IMG/VR virus record: IMGVR_UViG_3300031276_000008
Coordinates: 1-41,181 of that record
Direction: 5' to 3' (one strand)
DNA: 41,181 nt
Source: a virus
The position numbers and the translations under genes are program-made. The notes under the pieces were generated by a model. The model had not been told where the DNA came from and did not search any database. It saw only the letters and a program-made list of their open reading frames with translations. This document shows positions 7,309-15,825 of this stretch, piece after piece. Positions within the stretch are counted from its first letter, which is position 1; every line of letters begins with the position of its first letter.

Positions 7309-8865
7309 TTAACACCTTATACTTGTTATAAAACTTTGCCACTCTCCAACTTTTGGAGTGTTTTTTGTTATCTGGTTTTTAATTTGTTTCCGATAAATAT
7401 CCTTGACTATACTCACATCTTTTCCACCAGTGATTCTATCTTCTCTTGTTTTTATTATATTTTTTATAGCGTCTACGGGAGATAACGGGTCTTGGTTTCT
7501 TAATGCCTGTATTCTTTGCCCCATGACAGTAGCCTCAGTGGTTAATTTAGAAGATGTTGCAAGTTCTCTCAGAGTGCCAATATCACCCTTGTTTATTGCC
7601 TCTAACTCAACCCCCTTATAAATAAATTCAGGCAAAACATCATTAGGTGCTTTTTCTTCTCCCAAAGCTATTCGTTTAGCTCTCGCAAAATCTTCCACTA
7701 TCAATTTGGACGATATTTCCATTTGCTGTTTATTCTCAAGCACATTATATTCAGGCAAGTTCTCAAATTTATCTATCAAGCCCTTTTCTATCGTGGTAGC
7801 TTCTGTTGTTTTTGCCAATCCCCGTACTTTTGTTTCACCCGTCCCCTCTATCGGTTTATTCCTACGCCCATAATAACGAGGTCTGCTTTCGCCGGGAGCT
7901 ACAACAGGACTTTCAAATATTCCCTCTTGTGCGAATCGCTTTTCAGCCTGTTTTGTGGGTTTCTCAACTCCGGTAATTTCTACCGGTTTTGCCTCTTGTG
8001 GAATTTCAGCTTCTTTTGTGGGCTTTAGTATCTCCTCGGCTTTGGTCGCGTCTATCTTTTCTTCTGCTTTTACAAATTGCCCTTTCTCATTTTTGGGCTT
8101 TGCTTTAGCTATTAAACTTTTAGGTTTTGTAATTTCAGGTACAGGTACTTGTTCTTTTACAAATGATTTAGACTTGCCGTGTAGTTTCATTAAAACACCC
8201 AAACCAGCTACGTTAACAAGTAAGTCATTCACTTTCTTATCTAACTCAGGAGAAATTCCCATGTATTTACTTATTGCTTTAGGATCTACTCCGATTAGTT
8301 CCATACCTCTTTTTGTTAATTCAGAACCTTGTTTCACTACGTCAAATGGAAAATCCATGACGGTTTGTATGCCACTTGTTATTTCTTTGCCAAGATTGGA
8401 CTGTCCTTTGATTGGGTCACTATAATTAACATCAAGACCCCTCTCTATTCCCTCTTTAACTGGCACGTAAGGGACAGAAACCGGCAAGGCTAAAGCCTGA
8501 ACCCCTGCATTAGCAACGTCAATCATACCCTCAAAAGCTTTCATAGGATTAGTTTCTAAATCTACTTGCTTTCTTGGGTCGAAGACTCCACTTTCAAGAA
8601 GTTCTTTTCCCCCCTGTATTACAGATTCAAATGGAGCTTTAGCCGTTTGGATTATCTTATCCCAAATTCCCGTTTCCTCACCCATTTTTTCGGCTATCTT
8701 TGTTTGGACTACCTCGTCAAACTCTGCACCTATCTTTTCGGGCGAAGGGATGTCACTATCTAACAAATCAGAAAAATCAACCTTGCTCGCTGTCTGCTTA
8801 ACGTCGGCAGGCTTACTCTCGCCGAGCAGGTCTGAAAAATCTACAGTATCTTGTGGTTTGCTCAT
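7309..8865 (-). CDS. Internal virion protein candidate, 518 aa
   Basis: The ATG overlaps the preceding stop (ATGA). Two copies of VDFSDLL near the N-terminus (around residues 8 and 29) are short linear motifs often found in virion-packaged polyvalent proteins. A Lys/Glu/Pro-rich low-complexity region (about residues 235-320) separates N- and C-terminal helical parts. It immediately precedes the 577-aa protein, and the two together resemble one long internal virion protein split in two. No enzymatic motif is seen. Confidence 0.6.
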   Translation of the reverse strand: MSKPQDTVDFSDLLGESKPADVKQTASKVDFSDLLDSDIPSPEKIGAEFDEVVQTKIAEKMGEETGIWDKIIQTAKAPFESVIQGGKELLESGVFDPRKQVDLETNPMKAFEGMIDVANAGVQALALPVSVPYVPVKEGIERGLDVNYSDPIKGQSNLGKEITSGIQTVMDFPFDVVKQGSELTKRGMELIGVDPKAISKYMGISPELDKKVNDLLVNVAGLGVLMKLHGKSKSFVKEQVPVPEITKPKSLIAKAKPKNEKGQFVKAEEKIDATKAEEILKPTKEAEIPQEAKPVEITGVEKPTKQAEKRFAQEGIFESPVVAPGESRPRYYGRRNKPIEGTGETKVRGLAKTTEATTIEKGLIDKFENLPEYNVLENKQQMEISSKLIVEDFARAKRIALGEEKAPNDVLPEFIYKGVELEAINKGDIGTLRELATSSKLTTEATVMGQRIQALRNQDPLSPVDAIKNIIKTREDRITGGKDVSIVKDIYRKQIKNQITKNTPKVGEWQSFITSIRC

Positions 8866-9878
8866 TGTCCCCTGAATCTCAATAAGTTAATCATAGCTTT
8901 TTGTGCGATTGGATCGTAGCCCTTTAATCTCTTTTTCACATCTTGGGAAATGTCGCCATCCTTTAATTTCCCTAAACTTATTGCTTTAAGATAATTACCG
9001 TATGATTCCTTAAACCCCGGTACTTCCAACTCAAACCCTTCGAGCATTGAGTTAACGTCTGACTGAACTTCATCTTGTGCTTTCTGGGCTAGTTCTATTA
9101 CTTGTGATTTAGTGCCTCCGTATGGGACGCCTTTGTCGTCGACATAGGTCACATCTTGTTCAGCACCTTTAGCATTCTTTACTACATTCAGTAATCTTTC
9201 TCTATACCGGGCTTTTTTCTCAATATTCGATAATACTTTTAAGTAGTTTTTAGTTAAATCTTTATTAAACCCTTCTTGGTCTTTCGACTTATCTGATTTT
9301 CCAGGTTTACCATACCCGACAGGTTTACCATACCCGATAAACTGCCATTCTTCTTGCCCCTCTTTTGGATTTTTTAATTGACCCCAATCTCCGTACTTTC
9401 CATCTCTCATAGTTTCTATAACACGCTCATATTTGTTGCCGGGGTCTTTTCCCTTCGTAGGGCTTCCTAATCTCTTCTTCCCCGTTGGGATAAATATAGG
9501 GTCGCCATTCTCGTCTTTTTCGCCTGTTGGAATACCGAGATCATAATCGACATATCCGTCACCGTATCTTTCACTCGTTATTTGCTCTATCGGTTCTTTC
9601 TCTTTCGGCAGATCATCTCTCCGTGTATAGCTGTATGTAGGATCAAGAACAGGCATACCAATCTGATCATTCCAAGCCCGTCCCGGTTGTGAATTACCAC
9701 CTGGTTCTGTTCGGACAAACTCTTTTGAAAAGTTGAACATTATCTGCTTTTGCAAAAGACTCTGTCTCTCTTTATCTAACCTTATTCTTTGATTCTCTCT
9801 GGATGCTGTTTCTCCAAGAACTTGCCCTCTTAAAAAACCACCCAATAGCGAAACACCCAGCATTGCTTTTTTATCCAT
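8862..9878 (-). CDS. Virion-associated protein, 338 aa
   Basis: The start is taken at MDKKAMLGVSLLGGFLRGQV because GGGGAG lies about 9 nt upstream and its ATG overlaps the end of the preceding gene; an in-frame ATG at 9911 would add 11 residues. A small hydrophobic/glycine segment sits at the N-terminus, the middle is Gly/Lys/Asp-rich and the C-terminus helical. Position among internal virion genes suggests an ejected or packaged protein; no family is recognised. Confidence 0.6.
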   Translation of the reverse strand: MDKKAMLGVSLLGGFLRGQVLGETASRENQRIRLDKERQSLLQKQIMFNFSKEFVRTEPGGNSQPGRAWNDQIGMPVLDPTYSYTRRDDLPKEKEPIEQITSERYGDGYVDYDLGIPTGEKDENGDPIFIPTGKKRLGSPTKGKDPGNKYERVIETMRDGKYGDWGQLKNPKEGQEEWQFIGYGKPVGYGKPGKSDKSKDQEGFNKDLTKNYLKVLSNIEKKARYRERLLNVVKNAKGAEQDVTYVDDKGVPYGGTKSQVIELAQKAQDEVQSDVNSMLEGFELEVPGFKESYGNYLKAISLGKLKDGDISQDVKKRLKGYDPIAQKAMINLLRFRGQ

Positions 9879-10446
9879 TGTCGTCATCTCCCCAGAGATT
9901 ACCCAAATCACTCGCTGCTTGATATGTCTGTTGGTTCATGGTTGCCCACTGTTTGTCATCGTCCGATTGCTGTTGTGCTGCCATGTAAGCTCTGTTAAAT
10001 CGGCTCCCCATTATCTGGCTCAAAAGAGAATTCCCTTGATTAGCCATTCCATAGTACATCTGGGTAGTTGCGTTCTGCGCTAATTCGTTTACCCTACCTT
10101 CCATTGCTTTACGTTGCTCGGCAGCTATCAATCCCGAACCTGTCATGCTTAACCCTCTGGCTCTGTTACTGGAAATTAACTTATCCGTTGAGTAAGTATC
10201 CATAAGGTTCTTTCTAAGTTGGTTTTGAAAACTCCTGTAATATTGCGAATTTGGGTCGCTTAACTGTCTATATCTTCTTTTAGAAAGCCCCTCGTAAAGT
10301 TCTTGTTCATAGAATTGCCCCCAATAACGACCCTTGTGCTTTGAATACAGTTTGTTTAATTGCGTTTCATATTCTTGGTCGGAAAGATTTCCAGAATTTT
10401 CTATCCAATTATTATATTCTTGTTCGTCTACATTTGTTTCTGGCAT
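9871..10446 (-). CDS. Virion-associated protein, 191 aa, Gln/Asn-rich
   Basis: The N-terminal acidic segment is followed by a helix-rich, Gln/Asn/Ala-rich body with motifs such as RGLSMTGSGL and AYMAAQQQSDDDKQW. This composition is common in small internal core proteins of podoviruses, next to the larger ejection proteins. It is the first of the four-gene internal-virion block downstream of the fibre gene. Function is inferred only from composition and place. Confidence 0.6.
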   Translation of the reverse strand: MPETNVDEQEYNNWIENSGNLSDQEYETQLNKLYSKHKGRYWGQFYEQELYEGLSKRRYRQLSDPNSQYYRSFQNQLRKNLMDTYSTDKLISSNRARGLSMTGSGLIAAEQRKAMEGRVNELAQNATTQMYYGMANQGNSLLSQIMGSRFNRAYMAAQQQSDDDKQWATMNQQTYQAASDLGNLWGDDDNG

Positions 10447-10463
10447 CTCTATCTCCTCGTTTA

Positions 10464-10494
10464 TTGCTTGACTTCTTAATTATTTTATTATACA
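10464..10494 (+). promoter_or_regulatory. Candidate sigma70-like promoter for the opposite-strand lipoprotein gene
   Basis: TTGACT followed after 17 nt by TACATT (or TATACA at 15 nt) lies in the gap just upstream of the + strand lipoprotein gene, in the only stretch free of the minus-strand late genes. It would allow expression of this gene independent of the late operon. Confidence 0.45.
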
Positions 10495-10521
10495 TTAACA
10501 CTCACCAAAATGAGGCGCAAT

Positions 10522-10893
10522 ATGAAAAATCTATTTTTTATCCTTCTTATCATTTCTTTCCTTTCCTGCAAAGAGCATTCTGTTGTCGATCCAGTTGTTA
10601 ATCAAGAATCTTCATTCGTTATTCCATCTGATACTATCAGAGCGAAAGTTATTGTCCTTGATAATGACGGTGATGACAATCCGGTTATTTTTTCTTCATA
10701 TAGTACCGGATATGCTAGCATACTTAAAATCGAAAACTCGTATAGCATTTTAATCCCAGGTCATTTATCTATGCGTGGGAATTTAGAAGTTAACGGTGAC
10801 GATAGTTATATCAAATCTCTATCAGATAGAATTAGTATGCTTGAAAATAAAATCGCCGAACTCGAATCAAAACTTGATTCACAAAATTTTTAA
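10522..10893 (+). CDS. Lipoprotein with C-terminal coiled coil, 123 aa (moron candidate)
   Basis: The start ATG at 10522 has GAGG 6 nt upstream; the ATG at 10510 would add four residues before the signal. The signal sequence MKNLFFILLIISFLSC has a lipobox-like LSC, so residue 16 should be lipidated. A beta-rich middle (GHLSMRGNLEVNGDD) is followed by a heptad coiled coil (ISMLENKIAELESKL), suggesting a trimeric surface protein. It is the only + strand gene inside 26 kb of minus-strand late genes and has its own promoter, the signature of a moron. Lysogenic conversion or superinfection exclusion is inference. Confidence 0.7.
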   Translation: MKNLFFILLIISFLSCKEHSVVDPVVNQESSFVIPSDTIRAKVIVLDNDGDDNPVIFSSYSTGYASILKIENSYSILIPGHLSMRGNLEVNGDDSYIKSLSDRISMLENKIAELESKLDSQNF

Positions 10894-10908
10894 GAACAAT
10901 TATCTTCA

Positions 10909-12978
10909 TTAATGCTTAGTAAAAGAAGTTATCAATCCATCCTTTATTTCTATATCAAAATTGGTGACACCTGTTTCTGATTTGTCGATTCCTGCTGACC
11001 CATCACTCGATTGATAACCAATTGCTTTTAATATACCTGTGTTACTAATAGAAACTTTTGTTGTACCGCCTTGTCTAATATCCATTAACAATCCCGCACC
11101 TCTTTGGTCAAAAGTAGCGGGTGCGTTCGTTCCATCACTTCTTTGGAATAAGAAACCATACGCATAACTTGTGCCGCCCAAAGTTTGAGTTGCTGTATCA
11201 ATAAGTTTTAGTCTATTATCTAATTGATTTTGGATAGCACTTGTTACATCATTTAAATAACCTAACTTAGTAGCAGTAATGGTAGAATAAGTTAAACCAT
11301 CAGCTATGGCATTTACTAATACTACTCTGTTCGCCGTCCAAGAACTTGCATTTGTTCCACCTACAGCTAATGCCAAAACACCACTTGTAATATTTGATGC
11401 TGAATGGGAATGTGTTGGTAAATCGCCTGCTTGGATTGTGTTTGAAACAAAAGATGTTCCGTTACTTCTCAAATATCTTCCAGCAGTAAGTGTCCCGTTT
11501 ATAAATCCGCTATTTGCCGTTATATATTGATTAGAACTTATATTCCCTGTGTTAGATAAATATGCCGCCGCAAATCGCACATCGTAAGCAGTGAAATTTA
11601 ATATTGGCAACCCAGCAATTGTCCCATATATAGCCCCAGACAAAGTCCCATCTGGATTATAAATCCTTATAGTATTAACATAACCACTTTCATTTATTGT
11701 AATTCTCTGTCCACTCGTAGCCGTCTGAATCGTTCCGCCCGTAATCGTTCCACCAATTATACCAATGCTAGGAGTTGCACCACCTTTTATCTGGAATCCA
11801 TTTGCCGAACCATCCCATCCGTAACTCTGAATATATCCGTCTGTAGCTGCCGATCCCATTGTCAAAGTACTTAAAACTGCTAAGTTTGCTATTATTCCAC
11901 TCCCTGCCGTTAATTGGTTACACGCTAAAGCACCTGTGTAAATTCCATCCCCATCTATGTACGTGCCTTCGGTTCCTATTAATTCCCAACTATCTCCATC
12001 CCAATACTTTAATACTACGTCACCCGCCGAAGTATCGTACCACATTTGGTAAGTTGTGGGATTACTTGGAGAGCTTGAACTGATCGAAATTGAGTTAGCC
12101 GTCCATCCTGCATCGTTGTTTATTTCACTTGCCTTTATATCTGATGGATTAGAAATAGAAATTGCACCCTTCAAATAAACGTTCTGTGCGTAAAGTCCAT
12201 ATCCTGATAAAGCCCCGAATTTCACGTCGGTTATCCCGGCCAGGTTCCCTAATCTTGCCTGTGTTTTTACCCCTGCCGCATATTCCCAATCAGTCCATGA
12301 ATTTATATCATCGTACATATCTATAAATGGAGCGTTGTCATCGTTCACACTCATCAGAATAGAACTCTGTCTAGCTGTGTTCGTTGTGTTCCCTACATGG
12401 ACAAATACATCCCCGGCTCTTGGGACTCCGTAGTCTAAAGTAACAGTAGTCACATTTGTGCTTACCGCCGTTACCGTGCATTTTACTTTCCTTACCTCAA
12501 GTCCTTTGTCAAGACTTATTTGTCTGCATAGGATCAAATCATTCACGCCAAAAGGACAAGTTTTTAATTTGTTAGGGTCTTTCCATGTTATTGTGTTAGC
12601 TGTTACTTTTTCTACTTCTGCTCCGCCCTGGCTTATTAAAACTTCTTTAGTCGATTCTAATTGGTTAACTATAAACTTAGTGGCGTAAAGTTCTTCAACC
12701 ATCAATTTTTCAAAATATGGGTAAGGTCTTTGGTCAGTTATCTTTTTCCTAAAAACTCCCTCAAAAGTTGTATACCAATCCTGTCCGCCACGTCCTTCTA
12801 AATAACCTTTCCCATCTAATCCCTCGACAAATCGCAAAGATCCTTCTGATCCCTCATAATCTTTCCCTAATGGATTTATCACTTTGTCGTTCAGTTCATT
12901 TATCTCTTTAGTCAGAAGACCTAATGCGTTGTCTATATTTCTATTTCCTATACGGGGTAAACTTATTCTTTTAGCCAC
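10909..12978 (-). CDS. Tail fibre / receptor-binding protein, 689 aa
   Basis: A helical N-terminal part (about 1-40, ALGLLTKEINELNDKV) likely attaches to the tail. Long stretches of Ser/Thr/Gly/Asn-rich beta-structured sequence typical of fibres follow, including GGTITGGTIQ and LGYLNDVTSAIQNQLDN. The latter motif recurs in tail fibres as a short helical interruption. It overlaps the nozzle gene by 8 nt. A host-recognition role is inferred from composition and order. Confidence 0.7.
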   Translation of the reverse strand: MAKRISLPRIGNRNIDNALGLLTKEINELNDKVINPLGKDYEGSEGSLRFVEGLDGKGYLEGRGGQDWYTTFEGVFRKKITDQRPYPYFEKLMVEELYATKFIVNQLESTKEVLISQGGAEVEKVTANTITWKDPNKLKTCPFGVNDLILCRQISLDKGLEVRKVKCTVTAVSTNVTTVTLDYGVPRAGDVFVHVGNTTNTARQSSILMSVNDDNAPFIDMYDDINSWTDWEYAAGVKTQARLGNLAGITDVKFGALSGYGLYAQNVYLKGAISISNPSDIKASEINNDAGWTANSISISSSSPSNPTTYQMWYDTSAGDVVLKYWDGDSWELIGTEGTYIDGDGIYTGALACNQLTAGSGIIANLAVLSTLTMGSAATDGYIQSYGWDGSANGFQIKGGATPSIGIIGGTITGGTIQTATSGQRITINESGYVNTIRIYNPDGTLSGAIYGTIAGLPILNFTAYDVRFAAAYLSNTGNISSNQYITANSGFINGTLTAGRYLRSNGTSFVSNTIQAGDLPTHSHSASNITSGVLALAVGGTNASSWTANRVVLVNAIADGLTYSTITATKLGYLNDVTSAIQNQLDNRLKLIDTATQTLGGTSYAYGFLFQRSDGTNAPATFDQRGAGLLMDIRQGGTTKVSISNTGILKAIGYQSSDGSAGIDKSETGVTNFDIEIKDGLITSFTKH

Positions 12979-14839
12979 GATTCCCCCTCATCCTTCTGTA
13001 AACAATTTCATAAGAATCAACTGAAGTAGTGGCAGCCCCTATAAGCTTTACCCTCAGAGACTTCTTCTTTTCCCACGCTCCCCCTATATCTTTTATCTGT
13101 GTTGAACTGGTTAAACTTCTCCAATTTGAGCCGCCATCTATTGAGTAAGTGATAGTTATCGAAGTAGTCGGGTCTACTATTAAATGATAAAACTCTTTTA
13201 CCTGTCCAGGGGTGTCAAAGGTGAACTCTTTGCTATAATAGTCCCATCCCCTTGTAGTTGCTCCGCCGAAATTCTCGACTAAAGAAGACCCATCGGCTGC
13301 ATAAGTTTCTCCGTATCTTCCCGTAAACCCACCAGAAAAATCACCATTTACAAAATCTTTACAATAGTCCCATCTCTTTTTACCTAAATGCCATAAGTAA
13401 GCATCGTCTTGCGTGTTAAAGATTACCACGTTCTTCTTAGTGTCATATAAAACAACTGGTGTGATTGAAGTTGCTGAAGCCTGCCAATCTGTTCTTATCC
13501 TATCGGTTAATATATGTGTCTGTGTCCCATCAAAATGATAACAGTTATATCTATTAGCCCAGAATAGTCCATGAGGTGTGACTATAACGCTTTTTTGAGC
13601 AGTACAACCACCACCTTCATATCTATCTTCTACTTCTAAGTTTTCAGGGTTTATCAAATAAACTCGGTTATCATCGAAAGCAAATAACCTGGAGTTGAAG
13701 AAGTGCAACGCAGTAGGGATCGACTCTAATAAAACATAATTTTCTATCCAGTTATACATCGAAAATCTGAATTCACTTGATCTAAATATCATGTGTGAAG
13801 CATCTGGAAGACCTGTGACAGAACAATTCCCTACAAACATAAACCCATTGCCGTAAGTATTCAAAGCATAATTAACATGGGTACTTGTCAAGCTTTCAGG
13901 CATACCCGATTCTGTTTCATACGTGCCCTTTTGATCTATGTTATAGTCCACATAAAGAATTTGGTAATCATTAGTAGCAATAGTCCAACTCGTACTCCCA
14001 AATCCAACTCCCGCATCGTCAGCTACGTTTATCACTTGTAATAATTGATAATTTCCTACGGATGTAACTGTATCTCCTATTTTGTAAGTACCTTGTAATT
14101 CAACTGAATATTTAGTCTCTTTTCTATATAATTTTACCGCAGTTATCCTACGATTAACTCCCGCTAAATTTGAATATCCTGCGTTACATTTTATCGTTAC
14201 AGTAGCATAGTCATAATCTGTATAATCTGGTATAAAAGTAACCTCAGTTGAACTCAATGGACTTTCCTGTAATCCATCATAAACTATACTTAAAGTATAT
14301 GTGTAAGTAGACCCTAGGCTAAAAGCACTAGTCCCTGCATGTCCAGTTACATCCGATATATAGATCTCTCCCGCGGCACTAGCAGGTCGTGGTATTTCTG
14401 CATTCTCAATATGAAGCCCCCCCTCGTATGTGTCTACCCCAAATTGTTCATAATCAGTCCGTCCTACCCATCTCGGAGTAGTTGAAGCTATGTAAACTTC
14501 TTGATTATGTGGAACAAATGAAGTGCCCGTCACACTCGCCTTAACTACTGAATAATCCGGTGTAGCGTCATAGAAATCAGCCATCGCACATATATCATGT
14601 CCTTCATGGTATATTAGATCATACTCCCCTGAACTCCTTCTTATGAAACACCCCTGTTGGAAAGCCTTCGCATCTACGTTAGTACTCTTAGATGAAGACG
14701 CTGGTATACCAATTAGTTTACCATCACCGTCAGGATCTATATTAGAACCTGCTACGTAGGCATCGTTTGAAATGTCCTGCATATCAGGGTTGCTTATTAA
14801 TCCCGCAGTGAATCGTTCAACTGATAAAGTTTCGTTCAT
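12971..14839 (-). CDS. Tail nozzle / tubular protein B-like (packaged-DNA stabilisation), 622 aa
   Basis: The start is taken at MNETLSVERF because its ATG forms TAATG with the preceding stop; an upstream ATG (14869) would give 10 more residues. The long beta-rich protein has propeller-like blades (RLFAFDDNRVYLINPENL, VTPHGLFWANRYNCYHFDGT) as in P22 gp10 and T7 gp12-type nozzle proteins. It sits directly after the connector gene and before the fibre gene, the usual order in podoviruses. Assignment rests on architecture and synteny. Confidence 0.65.
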   Translation of the reverse strand: MNETLSVERFTAGLISNPDMQDISNDAYVAGSNIDPDGDGKLIGIPASSSKSTNVDAKAFQQGCFIRRSSGEYDLIYHEGHDICAMADFYDATPDYSVVKASVTGTSFVPHNQEVYIASTTPRWVGRTDYEQFGVDTYEGGLHIENAEIPRPASAAGEIYISDVTGHAGTSAFSLGSTYTYTLSIVYDGLQESPLSSTEVTFIPDYTDYDYATVTIKCNAGYSNLAGVNRRITAVKLYRKETKYSVELQGTYKIGDTVTSVGNYQLLQVINVADDAGVGFGSTSWTIATNDYQILYVDYNIDQKGTYETESGMPESLTSTHVNYALNTYGNGFMFVGNCSVTGLPDASHMIFRSSEFRFSMYNWIENYVLLESIPTALHFFNSRLFAFDDNRVYLINPENLEVEDRYEGGGCTAQKSVIVTPHGLFWANRYNCYHFDGTQTHILTDRIRTDWQASATSITPVVLYDTKKNVVIFNTQDDAYLWHLGKKRWDYCKDFVNGDFSGGFTGRYGETYAADGSSLVENFGGATTRGWDYYSKEFTFDTPGQVKEFYHLIVDPTTSITITYSIDGGSNWRSLTSSTQIKDIGGAWEKKKSLRVKLIGAATTSVDSYEIVYRRMRGNRG

Positions 14840-15825
14840 TAACTTGGTTCCGTTAAATAAATCACACAATTAGTGTAACTCGAAGGCAACGTAAATACCC
14901 ACGTAGTCGCACTACTTCTCGAATGTCTCATTGAATAGGGACTTTGCACCATCATTGTTTCTGTAAACTCAGAACTAGCCGAAGTCAAAGTCAAAGTACC
15001 CGAAGATATAACCCCCGTAGGTGTAGTAGTCCATCCCCAACTTGTTCCTATTGTCACAGTGGTAGGTGAAGTACAAGTAACTTTTAAGTAATTATCATAG
15101 CCTAAACTAACTGGTAAAATTGTAGTAGCTCCACTTAGCTTACCTCTCTTAATCAATTCAAACCTTCCGGCAAATGGATAACTCTGTACGTCTGAATAAG
15201 TACCTCGCTTGCTGTTCCTTCTCTTCCTTGCGTCTATCGTGGCTCTGTCATATATGCTTCTGTGGTATTGTATCATGTTCATATCATGCCGCATCATACC
15301 ACCGATAGCAATACCGGAATCCCCCTCTTTCCCCCTGGTTAATATTGGTAAAGTAGGGTATCTTACATATAATCTTTCCATCGCACCGGACTCTATCCCT
15401 TCGTGGAAATCTTCATCTATCGTTAAAGAGTCAGTAACTTCATCTATTGTACCCGAACGGTATTTATACCTCATATAGACTGTATCTACGCTTGAAGGTA
15501 TGCTGGTTATTGTAGAACCTGATGTAGAATAAAAAGTAATCACACCTGTGTCTATCGTGTACCAAATTTGCAAGTTTTTCAAGTATAATGGATTGCCATT
15601 TGAGTCATAAAGTTCTATACTATCACGATCAGATAACTCTAAAAAATCACTTGGTAAACTCCACTCCAAGCTAGTCGAAGGACTCGCTAACTCACCTTCT
15701 TTCTCAAGCATTAATGTCTTTTCAGAGAATCTTTTTTGAACAGTATCTATGTCCTTTAAAAGTTCCGAGTGACTTGCTTGTGGGAAAGTTATTTTAGCCC
15801 TTTCTATTATATTTAAGATAGTCAT
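14839..15825 (-). CDS. Head-tail connector / tail tubular protein A-like, 328 aa
   Basis: MTILNIIERAKITFPQ is chosen as start because its ATG overlaps the previous stop (ATGA). The N-terminal two-thirds are helical with a beta insert and the motif WSLPSDFLELSD, consistent with gp11/gp4-type adaptor proteins. The C-terminal third is Thr/Ser-rich and beta-like (TSPTTVTIGTSWGW) as an added immunoglobulin-like or decoration domain. Order portal-head-connector-nozzle supports the role. Confidence 0.6.
   Translation of the reverse strand: MTILNIIERAKITFPQASHSELLKDIDTVQKRFSEKTLMLEKEGELASPSTSLEWSLPSDFLELSDRDSIELYDSNGNPLYLKNLQIWYTIDTGVITFYSTSGSTITSIPSSVDTVYMRYKYRSGTIDEVTDSLTIDEDFHEGIESGAMERLYVRYPTLPILTRGKEGDSGIAIGGMMRHDMNMIQYHRSIYDRATIDARKRRNSKRGTYSDVQSYPFAGRFELIKRGKLSGATTILPVSLGYDNYLKVTCTSPTTVTIGTSWGWTTTPTGVISSGTLTLTSASSEFTETMMVQSPYSMRHSRSSATTWVFTLPSSYTNCVIYLTEPS

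Noticed and set aside
7955-8425. + strand ORF of 156 codons
   Set aside because: Antisense to the 518-aa internal virion protein; no ribosome site or promoter.
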